Origin: Jaenimonas drosophilae
Taxonomy: Eukaryota > Euglenozoa > Kinetoplastea > Trypanosomatida > Trypanosomatidae
Direction of reading: 5' to 3'
DNA: 34,940 nucleotides
NCBI GenBank assembly: GCA_030849065.1
Contig: JASAON010001466.1
Coordinates: forward strand, 1-34,940
Shown here: positions 9,301 through 17,200 of the stretch, piece by piece
Layout: the number at the start of each line of letters is the position of its first letter
Position numbering within the stretch: position 1 is the stretch's first letter
The notes under the pieces: generated by a model
What the model was told of the DNA's origin: nothing
What the model saw: only the letters and a program-made list of their open reading frames with translations
The model's database searches: none
Program-made: the position numbers and the translations under genes

Positions 9301-12300
9301 CTATCTCATTGACCTCCGTGCCTACCAGCCCAAAGCCTACGCTCTAAAGTCGGGCGTCGTCTTTGAATATAAACGGTACGCGCTAGATGCTCCTGTTCGC
9401 TTGGCTGTCTTTGTGCCAACGCTGGTCATCACCTGTGCGGTGGGCACCTTCTCTGGTGCGGTCCATCTACTGGACTACGCGGCTGGGCAGAGTAGTCAGC
9501 TGATACATGTGCTACACACTGCTCCCATCACAGCCATGACAGTCTCTCCGGATGGGCGGCTGCTGGCAACCGCTGATGAGCGCGGCCGATTGCGGGTATC
9601 CTACACAGGAGTTCGAGGAACCGAGCTGTGCTCCCTCAATGGCCACCGCCAGCGTGTCACTGCGCTTACCTTTGTGGGTGGTGGCTCTTCCCCCTCATCG
9701 GCTCTCATGAGCGCTGGGATGGACGGCCAAGTACAATTCTGGTCGGTGGAGGAGCCTGAGACCGCATCACCGATGCCCAGCTCGCACGCCTCCACTGTCA
9801 CAGTTCTCGCTGTGTCTTGCAGCGGAACCCTCTATGTTTCTGGTTGTGAGGACGGCCGAGCTCTTGTCTTTGGTGCCGTCTCGACCCCCGCCACGTCGCA
9901 GCAACGCCCCGCTGCGATGGAACCCCTCTTTGAGCTCTCACACGACGGCTCACGTGTGACGGCGGTGGCCTTTGCCTTGGGAAGCACTCATATCCTGGTC
10001 GGGGTGGCATCGGGAGATGTCTTTATCTGGTCCAGTACTCCCGGGCTGAACCGACGTGAAGGAAAGCTTCTGCGACGAATACACGTGCCCGCGCATGGTC
10101 GGTATCCTGTGGTGGGGCTGGAGTGCCACGACGTGCTGCCTTCTATGCCAAATCATGCAGATGCCGCTTCAGCAGCGACGGTGCTGCCCAGCACAGCACT
10201 GGTAATGGCGCTGTGCTCCAATGGCGACTACTCCAGTTTCCCCATATATGGGGATGGGGTATCTATGGCGACGCTACTCAAGCAGGTACAGCTCGGCTCA
10301 TCCACGCCCGCCAGCCATGGAAAGAAGACGGAGGAGGATGACAGAGCCCCTATGATTGTGCGTCGGCGAATCAGCTGGATGGCTCCGACCGCGACTGCGG
10401 GCAATGACTCTATGGAACCCTCAATCTCAGACAGCGATTCCTCAATGAAGGGAGACGGGGATGAGGAAGATGCACTCTCGTCTACGCGTATAGGCGATGC
10501 ATCACCAACAGTGTGTGGCGGTGAGGAGGTACTGCAGTCCGTACCGCTATTCTTCCAAGATGCGGACCTGGCAGATGGTTCGTCACCATCGACCTCGGTC
10601 GCGGAGCTATCTCGATGTGCTTCAGGCTTGCTGGCAGAGGCCATCGAGGTTCCCGCTCCGCGAGCATCCCACACAATGAGCATATACCGGGAGATGGCGA
10701 CTCGCGATTATGTGGCTGCCCCACCATTAGCGGGTGCAGCCGCCACATGGCGGCGCGTGGAGGCTCACGAGGTGCTCCTTGTTGGTCAGCAAACGTTCTT
10801 CTGTCTTTCGGTGAACCACGGTTTGGCACGTCGAGTGACAGTGTCGGGACCAGAGACTGGTCTCCTGTCTCCAACCTACCCACTCCAAGAGGAAGAGCAC
10901 TACACTGCGCTGAGTGAGCCTCTTGTCTTGGACCCCACGCGTGGGTTGCTGGCCCTCGCCACCAATACGGGCCGTCTTCTGGTGATGCGGTGGACCCACC
11001 ACGTTTCGACTGTTGGGACTCATGAGTCGCGTCTTGCTCTTCATCTCATTTGGTCCAGTAAGATACCTACACTGGAGGGAGGGGACACAGAGCAGGTGGT
11101 GGTCGATGCACTACGATTGGCTCCTTGCCCGTCATCACAGTCACCGCATCCCACTCCGCCTATGCTTCCTCTGTGGCTCATCGTCGGTTGCCGTGACTGC
11201 TCTACACGCGTTCTTTCAGTGGAGGTGGAGGTGGTGCCACGCACCACTGAGTGCGTTCTGTCATCCCCTCTCACTCTCAAACGTGCCCCTCCGCTTTTGC
11301 CGCTCAGAGCTCCGATATTGGAGGCCCTCTTGCGTCAAGCCTTCACTGAAACTGCTGTTTTTGTTGCTGCAGCGTCCCTTTCCGCGCTCGCAGTGTCGTC
11401 TGTCCAGACTACATCGACCACCTCACCGCTGCAGTGGCTGGCAGGTGACTCGTTGGGCAACATCTATCAGCTATCTCTGCAGTGTGATGCTCGTCTGCCC
11501 ACAAAACAGCCTACGGAGAGCGCTTCCTGCGTGGATGGCCCACCCCACTTCGGAGGAGGATCGTCTGCAGGAAGCAGCACAAGTCGTTCATTGGCTAGCG
11601 AGGCCTTGGCTCGATTGTCCCGCGGACTGCCGCCATCAATGCTGCCGCAGTGGGAGCCATCCACAAGTACGCTGACGGGGTTGCGGTGGAGTGGCTGGCA
11701 GCACAACTCGCCCAGCGGGTGGAGAGATCCGGTGCAGCTCGGCCGTCTCACGTTGACGCAGCCCTCACGTGTTTCGCTAAACGTGGTGGAAGCACCAAAA
11801 GCTGCTCATGAACCAGGCCTGGGCGTCACATTTTCTTGTCGTGCTCCAGCAGATGCGGAGCTACAGTGTCTTCCGTCGTTGTTGCGGCTTCGCAGCAGTG
11901 TACAGCACGTCGATCTGACTAAAGAAGGGATGCAGGCTCATACCCTGACAGAGATGGATCGTCTTGCTCACGACATCATCACCGCACCGCTGCCCAACTT
12001 TGGTCAGCGTGGTGGTCCGCGACCCCCTACGACGTGGACAGCTGGAAAGATCACCTCATTTACGCACACACCAGCCAAAGCAAAAGAGGCGGGGTCGTCG
12101 GAAGGGGCGGTTCCTGACACTCCGGGTTCCCATGACGTCGTGCCTGAACCACCATCGACAGGTCCAGCAGCAGAGGCATCCTCAGCGGAGATGGGTGGAA
12201 CCCCTGAGGACGAGGCGTTCTTTGGTATTCTTCTGCAATCAGCGCCACCACAATGGATGTCACCAGCAGAGCGCCGCGTTTGGTGGAAACAGCAGCAACA

Positions 12301-12403
12301 CGTCGCCCAGATGGCAATGCGAATTGCTCGCGAGAATCGGTATGCCAAGAGTGCCTTGGCCAGCTACAGTCAGCGACTCCTCCCCATGGGAGAAGTTCTT
12401 TAG
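3398..12403 (+). CDS. TEP1: TEP1-like giant protein: TROVE, DUF4062, NACHT NTPase, WD40
   Basis: 3001 residues from ATG 3398 (3016 if the in-frame ATG at 3353 is used). Order of parts, numbered from 3398: a TROVE RNA-binding region from about residue 50 to 430, with typical stretches such as LKLALYVRHELNVRNTANF and PYMALLRNLRNVL, interrupted by a basic insert ERRKRRKVKRR near 192; a vWA-like segment at about 448-510; a disordered linker; DUF4062 at about 856-1070 (FLSSTFMDMENERNAL, VDLRWGI, GSRYGYCP); a NACHT domain with P-loop GGDGDGKS (Lys about 1242) and Walker B LAIILDGLERL (Asp about 1330); a helical region; about nine WD40 repeats from 1770 to 2215; and further WD-like blades at about 2460-2690. 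This order is that of telomerase-associated protein 1, which binds vault RNA and telomerase RNA and belongs to the vault particle in animals; human TEP1 is of similar size. The function here, presumably ribonucleoprotein assembly, is inferred. Confidence 0.88.
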   Translation: MSYCHVAGADIGPWKDELITLVSSFLIKEPPLGSSSSTSCTDPRANSVFRMRSLVHWISAHDGEFVLKLALYVRHELNVRNTANFLAALSAREERCQPFLDCYLQRLIRLPSDWLSIANFAYFRDADTHAGGVSSTSPVTPSTTSVLHRDRASTPQSSTHHLIPSGLRKALVNVFRRFDEFSLAKYNNDSAERRKRRKVKRRASQPEGGDGAITADATTAAPSPTSFTYKQLIRLLHIAEPAYEVCCILGKRYPQTVAEFDAAGFAGDKGRAFDPLQAGRRMRLAVPITWETKLSEEGNRGAVWDALVLENRVPYMALLRNLRNVLTCRCSEATHASILATIAAEDRVAESRQLPYRFTSAHAAVKFAAEDYRAAREAQEPSPPSKKKSRHGAPQKPAGTSKVRHPCELPLEQPHIFFQRVQAYGEALDAAVAASTRLNLVPMGGTAVVVLCLHESMEERITAVGGGAIGSWRTKMDVAALLGVLASMTSEDATIILATHHAWETYHPPPLAAVGLLESVRLLCNNCCQLMYKEMVAAHPPEDEENDAHVVAFPFRFLDAVVEKHMALQSLLVVDEGHHTYASMNADAPSLGDLPIYLSRLRRMGSEDLVYVGINIGDGASATGQTDDVHARFSHRNDLLVTGFSDSILRLVAERANGGARAVVERMDDLYDVNRSRVGFGRVLARERHKVRQRRRKSPTDTASASMGLSTAADVEFEDATTTAINRYSPVLVSPNVKDASAPLTPAATTSSRSKSFVDQTLSTAATIPSVFSWQVPKPPSSFRTLKPAYGPAAAELSPMEADRLHHPDEANKDASATTNTAHGSGRTFTPGVLTVVPPQARRMLLASVHRPHLSSYRECRFFLSSTFMDMENERNALVLEVFPRARRWAADCGIKVTLIEVDLRWGITAAATGENLSTSVCLNEVSRCAPFFIGMLGSRYGYCPRPIQVVADVDVEAEDFEWISDLSPEVEGRLSVTELEMRHSLCTARRRKAPSSSSVAEGGALESPYAGLLFFARDDESLQKSLPADERVRKAYAPDTPSTRQRIGMLQQHIESSGATLVKYHAPFMTLREVATATHKDPLGLSLASASPSLRPSFPVSMDERPLSSREVLLDTREFVDAALTSLKGLLARVGGFATAEGPAPGSEPLVDLDLPDPATRSRPAMVVTDFYDRLGRQTLMYGEGLMRLYIPPSGLVNALVSFAQQTATVGELQPRPTPSGGTAAPDGNVFLLTGGDGDGKSSACAALFDELMKPSRSETAVVFYAAQSGDGSLRSMLLFLCATVVVRAGLEDEFDVHEQETTQALVSLLPRLYAAVAKQRLSLAIILDGLERLTESEELLRVLGVILHPASHPCIRFVVTARSSSRLAMALQSRSPSPFSLSIPELRVEERAQLVRRHLASYGKRLQETMELNELKDLLRKREAGRPSYLTAAMLYLRLFSTFDSLREDMRALAGTTDKLYQRFVKELERRYEPTTCRQVLTTLALRQCVGGIMEYNLFRLVANVAAASRLLALLCGPCLGYHHGRYFIVSSFFELCINSMYLAHTSDRMAAYEAMLVAELLYQPLDPDAGDRASHRERLREVMLSIQRSGISPSSPCLFHPSRHSPRDLLGILHSAVAGGQWELATTFVGYLPFLETLLRAPGMLPRFMSLLAQLSAVPREPILRRVRPIVDFFSRHQFLLASRPGLVRQCVLNMPTSFSAISRFGTATTEQCGGAAEAETNFRLSAAATITVAPHEEAAEPGWVGWSNRNQHGGENRTAACRPMGSLPIRLLAVNPSANLIAYTSGDCVVKVGPMHSPELVTVSLKHAAEVTAMCFELHEEEVLLTGCERGILYVWRVSDSSLLQKGVAHLRRISTIACHPMESIICTGGDDANCILWDILGTTSSVTTALRAQGSTASPRPSKSSKSKHSAAHRMMTLRDTLGESGPPLIPVTTMRHHRTPVASVTFHAAGDVLATGAWDGQVYLIDLRAYQPKAYALKSGVVFEYKRYALDAPVRLAVFVPTLVITCAVGTFSGAVHLLDYAAGQSSQLIHVLHTAPITAMTVSPDGRLLATADERGRLRVSYTGVRGTELCSLNGHRQRVTALTFVGGGSSPSSALMSAGMDGQVQFWSVEEPETASPMPSSHASTVTVLAVSCSGTLYVSGCEDGRALVFGAVSTPATSQQRPAAMEPLFELSHDGSRVTAVAFALGSTHILVGVASGDVFIWSSTPGLNRREGKLLRRIHVPAHGRYPVVGLECHDVLPSMPNHADAASAATVLPSTALVMALCSNGDYSSFPIYGDGVSMATLLKQVQLGSSTPASHGKKTEEDDRAPMIVRRRISWMAPTATAGNDSMEPSISDSDSSMKGDGDEEDALSSTRIGDASPTVCGGEEVLQSVPLFFQDADLADGSSPSTSVAELSRCASGLLAEAIEVPAPRASHTMSIYREMATRDYVAAPPLAGAAATWRRVEAHEVLLVGQQTFFCLSVNHGLARRVTVSGPETGLLSPTYPLQEEEHYTALSEPLVLDPTRGLLALATNTGRLLVMRWTHHVSTVGTHESRLALHLIWSSKIPTLEGGDTEQVVVDALRLAPCPSSQSPHPTPPMLPLWLIVGCRDCSTRVLSVEVEVVPRTTECVLSSPLTLKRAPPLLPLRAPILEALLRQAFTETAVFVAAASLSALAVSSVQTTSTTSPLQWLAGDSLGNIYQLSLQCDARLPTKQPTESASCVDGPPHFGGGSSAGSSTSRSLASEALARLSRGLPPSMLPQWEPSTSTLTGLRWSGWQHNSPSGWRDPVQLGRLTLTQPSRVSLNVVEAPKAAHEPGLGVTFSCRAPADAELQCLPSLLRLRSSVQHVDLTKEGMQAHTLTEMDRLAHDIITAPLPNFGQRGGPRPPTTWTAGKITSFTHTPAKAKEAGSSEGAVPDTPGSHDVVPEPPSTGPAAEASSAEMGGTPEDEAFFGILLQSAPPQWMSPAERRVWWKQQQHVAQMAMRIARENRYAKSALASYSQRLLPMGEVL
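4718..4930 (+). other. Degenerate vWA/MIDAS segment within TROVE module
   Basis: The Ro/TEP1-type module normally carries Asp-x-Ser-x-Ser at its metal ion-dependent adhesion site. Here the equivalent strand reads VVLCLHESM (4742-4768). The Asp position is Cys (codon 4751) and the first Ser is His (4757); only the last Ser (4763) and the following Met match. The fold is likely kept but metal binding is probably lost. Confidence 0.5.
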
Positions 12404-12498
12404 CCTTCTTGCGTCCAACAAGGTTCATCTCTGTGTGATTAAGTACGAGGGTGCAGCCTCGACAATATACGCCTGAACAACGTCTTGATTGGTGCCAC

Positions 12499-12541
12499 TA
12501 CCTCTTCCTACTTTCTTATTGATGTTGGGTTTTCTGTGTAG
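12499..12541 (+). promoter_or_regulatory. Predicted trans-splice acceptor (dynein p28 gene)
   Basis: T/C-rich run from 12499, densest at 12501-12520, with AG at 12540-12541; a later AG is at about 12579. The first ATG after these is 12633. Confidence 0.5.
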
Positions 12542-12632
12542 GGTTGCCGTCATTCATCGCTTTTTGTGGTTCAATTAAAGGTGAAGTGACTCTGCATCAG
12601 CCTCTCAGTGCCTTAGTACATCCACAACAGCC

Positions 12633-13697
12633 ATGGCCATCCCTGACGGCAAGTCCGTCTACGACATCCAAGGAACAAATCTCTTCCGTGTAATTAGCCG
12701 AGGTGACCATGAACTAGAAATGGACGGGCAGCAGGGCGGCTCCGAAGCAACCAGCACACGGCCCTCTTCTACGGGAAGCACCGCCGCCAAAAAGCCTCAG
12801 CCTGTGATGATGGCAGGTGGAGGCTTCTCCATGTCCACTCGCTATGGCCCGGGTGGCACAAGCAGTATGCTTCGTCCATCAACCAAGGCACGTCGTCTTA
12901 TTCCCCTCGGTGGGGCAGCTCCACTTCCCGAGGCGGTAGGCCCACGCAGTTTGACGGCGGAACGCGCACTGGCTCAGCTCTTCACCCCTACACCTCTCCT
13001 CGTGACGGCAGACGGAACGTTGGAGGAGGTACCGGTGGCAAGCGGTGGTGGGTCTAAACCTAATGCGCGCCCCACAAGCGGCCGCAGCGGACGAACCGAC
13101 CGGCTGTCCCACGTGACGGCGATGACTGAGCGTATGACGACGACGGCAACTGCTCGCCGTGGTAACGCCAACGACTGCCCGTGGATGAAGGTTGCCTCGC
13201 TGGAGCACACATCCCGCCTGGATGTTGTTCTTCTTCAGGAACATCTTCATGAGCTCTGCCGCTCGAAGCACGCTCGTGCCAAGGGTGTTCTCTGCTCCAC
13301 CCGAGAGCAAATCTTTGATGACGGACTGAAGGAGCTCACTCGCCAAATCACGGTACTTTGCCCCGAACGAGGCCTCTTGCTAGACGAACTCTGTAAGGGC
13401 ATGTCGCAGGCGACGGACACCTACGACATTCTCTTTGACAGTGCATGCCAATATGCGGTACGCAAGAGCATTGAGCGTAACCTTCGCAGCTACCTGTTTG
13501 ATGACAAGAAGACTCTAGAAAGTGAGGTGCGACGTTTAGAAAACCGCGTCAATGAACTGCGGGCCAAGTACGAGGGTATGATGAAGCGCTTCGAGGAGCA
13601 GAAGACTGCCAACGCCAAGCTCCACGAAGAGGAGATTGCCTATATCAAGAAGGCGAACCAACAACTGACGAGTGAGATCAAACGGCTTGCTGTTTAG
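12633..13697 (+). CDS. Axonemal dynein light intermediate chain p28 (DNALI1 family)
   Basis: 354 residues. The C-terminal two thirds match the p28/DNALI1 family: WMKVASLEHTSRLDVVLLQE (about 188-207), then ARAKGVLCSTREQIFDDG, ELTRQITVLCPERGLLLDEL (about 235-254) and FDSACQYAVRKSIE. After that comes a long charged heptad region from about residue 287 to the end, which would form a coiled coil. p28 is a light chain of single-headed inner-arm dyneins and sits on the outer doublets of motile flagella, where it helps attach the heavy chains. The first roughly 180 residues are Ser/Thr/Gly-rich and probably disordered; the family's usual length is about 250-260 residues, so this copy has an N-terminal extension. 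The ATG at 12633 (CCATGG context) is the first after the predicted splice site. Confidence 0.9.
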   Translation: MAIPDGKSVYDIQGTNLFRVISRGDHELEMDGQQGGSEATSTRPSSTGSTAAKKPQPVMMAGGGFSMSTRYGPGGTSSMLRPSTKARRLIPLGGAAPLPEAVGPRSLTAERALAQLFTPTPLLVTADGTLEEVPVASGGGSKPNARPTSGRSGRTDRLSHVTAMTERMTTTATARRGNANDCPWMKVASLEHTSRLDVVLLQEHLHELCRSKHARAKGVLCSTREQIFDDGLKELTRQITVLCPERGLLLDELCKGMSQATDTYDILFDSACQYAVRKSIERNLRSYLFDDKKTLESEVRRLENRVNELRAKYEGMMKRFEEQKTANAKLHEEEIAYIKKANQQLTSEIKRLAV

Positions 13698-14232
13698 GCT
13701 AGATGAACCCCTATTCTCAGTTGCCGAAGATGTATGCATACATATGTGCGAATGAACTGTGGTACCACCCCCCAGCTCTCCTTTTCGTATCAAAGTTTTG
13801 GTTGTTGCCCCTCCTCCCCCCTCACCATTTATCAGAATGGAGCTGCACTCTCTGGCCTATTGCCGTCGCAAGTATCCTGCTCTTCTATTTCTTGTCTTAC
13901 CTGTTCTTTGCCGGATGCTTAGTTGTTTGTGTGTCGAGAACACTCCTCTGCTCTTCTTAGCAGTACCCTCTTTGTTTCATCCCTATATCAAAGACCCGCG
14001 AGGGTGCCCTGTAGTCACACCGCTTCCCAAATCCTCTCCACTCGCTGAGAGGCTCACGAACCCACCGCTGGAAGACACATACACCATCCCACATATACTT
14101 GCCTAGCTTTTCAATTACTCCTTCTGTACTTGATTGTAGTGTACCCAACTTCTTTTTGTCATACATAATCCCTCCCCTCCCTACCACCCACATACTCTCA
14201 TCTGCCACAGAGGCGACGTTGTGCGAGCTGAA
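13698..14232 (+). other. Intergenic region, 535 bp
   Basis: No gene supported. It is pyrimidine-rich throughout, with 3' UTR material followed by the acceptor region of the next gene. Overlapping open frames at 13703-14106 are compositional and have no domain signal. Confidence 0.55.
14150..14211 (+). promoter_or_regulatory. Predicted trans-splice acceptor (repeat protein gene)
   Basis: A C/T-rich stretch ending at AG 14210-14211, followed 22 bp later by the first ATG at 14233. The GTG at 14221 is in frame but is not expected to initiate. Confidence 0.55.
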
Positions 14233-17200
14233 ATGACGCAGGTCGAGTCTGTTGCCCCTCCAATCACGGAGGATGACACGGGCATCGCCTCAGAGCTTCG
14301 TCACAGTGCCAACACCAAACGTGGTCGTCCTTCCAGCGCTCCGTCTATGAATTCCCTCAACTCCCAAACAGCCCCCGCCGCCATTCCCACCAAGTCCACG
14401 ACGGCGGCCTCAAAGGCTGTGGCCGCAACCCCTGTGAAGTCATCTTCTCCAAAGGGTGCGCCGTCGCTCCCGCCCACTGGTCTCGCCAAGCACTACAACA
14501 CCCGTCAACGACCCTCCAGCACCAACAGCTCCTCCAGCAGTGCCAACTTTCTCTCAGCCTCCAATGGCGAGGCGATTACCTCCGATCAGATTGGCCTGCC
14601 CGAGACTCTTCCGCAGGTGGCCACCCCCCACATCTCAACCAACGGAAGCTGGGTTGGCAAAGGGAGGTCGACGGAGACCCCTCCCCGAGCGCACTCCACC
14701 TCCGGCAGCCGTCGTCCTCCCAGTCGCCGGAGTAGCCCCTCCGCCGTTGGCCGCAGCTGCACACCCAACCCCCACTCCGACAGCCGTGCGGGGGGAAGTG
14801 GGCCGAAGGACGTGTCCACCGCCACCTCCCAAAACAGCGGGGTGGAGGTGTCTCCCGCCTCGGGTGAGTGGACATACCAGCGTATTCAGCACCGCATTCA
14901 TCAGGCACGTACACAGGCAGATGCGCAGCACTTTACCCAAGCACTGGAGGTGTTGGTGAGTGTTCAGATGAGTCTGGACAGCAACTACAGCGAAGAGGCA
15001 GAGGACAACTGCCTCTCCGCCGATCAGCACGTGCTCTTCGTGGAGGAGGTTGGTAAGGAGATCCAGCACATCACCGCCTTGTGGATGGAGAAGCTCCAGA
15101 AGGTGGAAGCGGAGGCCATCGAGGCCAAGCGTGTTACACGGAAGCATCACCCCTCTCTTGGCAACAGCCGTGGCAACGTCACCTCCTCTTCCAGTTTTGC
15201 ACCACGCAAGATCCACAAGGTTGAGGCTCGTGATAATGTACCCGCCATACCCCCCATTCCAGCACATGAAGAGGAAGTTCAACCTGGACGTGCGGAAACC
15301 CCCGAATCTGGCCGTGAGTCTAGCCGTAAGCGGACACCTCGTGGCCAGCCCATTCGACGCGACAAGCTGCTGATGAACTCCCCAAGCGCAGACAGCTCAT
15401 TGGTTGGGGAGCTCTCCACTCACTGGGATGACACGGAACTGGGCCCCAACAAGCACGACCCCTTCTCCAACAAGCGACGGATCATGGTGGATGGGGATGA
15501 ACTCTCTGATGGCAGCATGCACAGCAAGCACCCTTTTCACCACACATCCACCGAGGAAAGCATCACGTCCAACCCCTTGAGCCCCAACCATCGCCTCCGC
15601 ACCCGACCTCCCAAGGGACTCTCGTCGAAGGAGTCCCTCCAAACCTCCGCATCGGACTTTATCTCCCGCCCTGCCCATGAACCTGCCACGGAAGCACAAA
15701 ACGCAGCCGGTGACGTGGAGGAGCCTGAGGATGAGGAACTCATCCGCGAGCAACTGCAGAACGACATGGCCCGAATTGAGAACGAGGCAAAGCAGCATCG
15801 ACAGCCTTCCGGCTCTGAATTTGGGCCATCTGCCAAGTCAGGTTCTCCTCGTCCATTGGGTCGTCCACCAAGCGCCCCGAAGGAGCAGCTCAGCACCCGT
15901 GGAAGCCAGATTGAGTACCTATACGTTGCCCCTGCGGAAGAGGAGCGCACAGAGGACCCGTCTGACCCCGAAGTGGATTCGGAGATGATTCCCAGGTCTT
16001 ACATCCGCCCCCCAGATGACGCCATGACAAGTGATCCTGGGTGCAGCATGCGGGGTACGCCCCATGTCAGCCAGGAGCGTTCCAGAACTGTACCAGGCGG
16101 TGAACGCACTTCTGCACCCCGAACGGATGGCGGCGCTCCAGAGATCACCAGTGATGCCAAAGAAGATTCTCGTCCTCTTGGAACGGAAGGGCACACATCG
16201 GAGAAGGAGCAACATCATGGCGCGTTGTGTGAGAGTCTCAGTGAAGGATTGATGCCAGAGGAGCTGGGGAGCCCAAAGGAAGATGAGTGGACAGCAGAAG
16301 GAGGTCTTGACAGGACGCAGGACTCTGAGCTGCCAGTGGCCATCACCTCTGCCGAGGGTGGCCCTCATACAATGGGCGTGGAAGCGCACTCGGAGGCACC
16401 TGCTGACGCGTCCTCTCCCGTGAACCACCCTGATACTTGTGCACAGGATGACTCTGTGGGTGTCGATGTGGACAACTCAGCACAGCAGGCGGATTCTAAG
16501 ACGGAGATTCACCACAGTGCTGTGTCCAAGGATGACTCACACGGCAGCGGTGCTCCTAAGCAACACTCTCATGCAAGCGCTGTGTCGCAGGATGACTCCA
16601 AGGCTGCGATTGACAAGGCTGAAAGTGGCGAGCAGCATCCTCTTGGTGTAGAGGCACACTCAGAGGCACCAGCCGAGATGATGACTGTTGAGGAAGAGAA
16701 GCGTGACAAGGAAGACTCCACCGTCATTGTGGATGCGGAAAACTCTGTCCACCTTCCCGCTGAATCCAAGACGGATGTTCATCACGGAAGCCTTCCGAAG
16801 GAAGAGTCGACCATTGTTGTGGAAGCAGACAAATCCGTCCATCTCCCCGCGGAATCCAAGACGGACATTCACCATGGCACCGTACCCAAGGAGGAGTCCA
16901 CGATTGTGGTGGATGCAGATAATTCTGTACACCTTCCTGCCGAATCTCAGACGGAGATTCACCACAGTTCTGCGTCCAAGGATGACTCACACGATGGCTC
17001 CCACAAGGGCAAGGAGCACTCTCATGCAAGCGCTGTGTCGCAGGATGACTCCAAGGCTGCGATTGACAAGGCTGAAAGTGGCGAGCAGCATCCTCTTGGT
17101 GTTGAGGCACACTCAGAGGCACCAGCCGAGGTGGTCGGTAACGGACAGAACCAGCCTGGCACCAACTCCGTAAAGACAGACTCTGTTGCTATAGATGAGG

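Noticed and set aside
5157..11675. Many short frames overlapping the TEP1-like gene on both strands
   Set aside because: All are nested in conserved domains of the large protein and have no independent splice acceptor or domain evidence.
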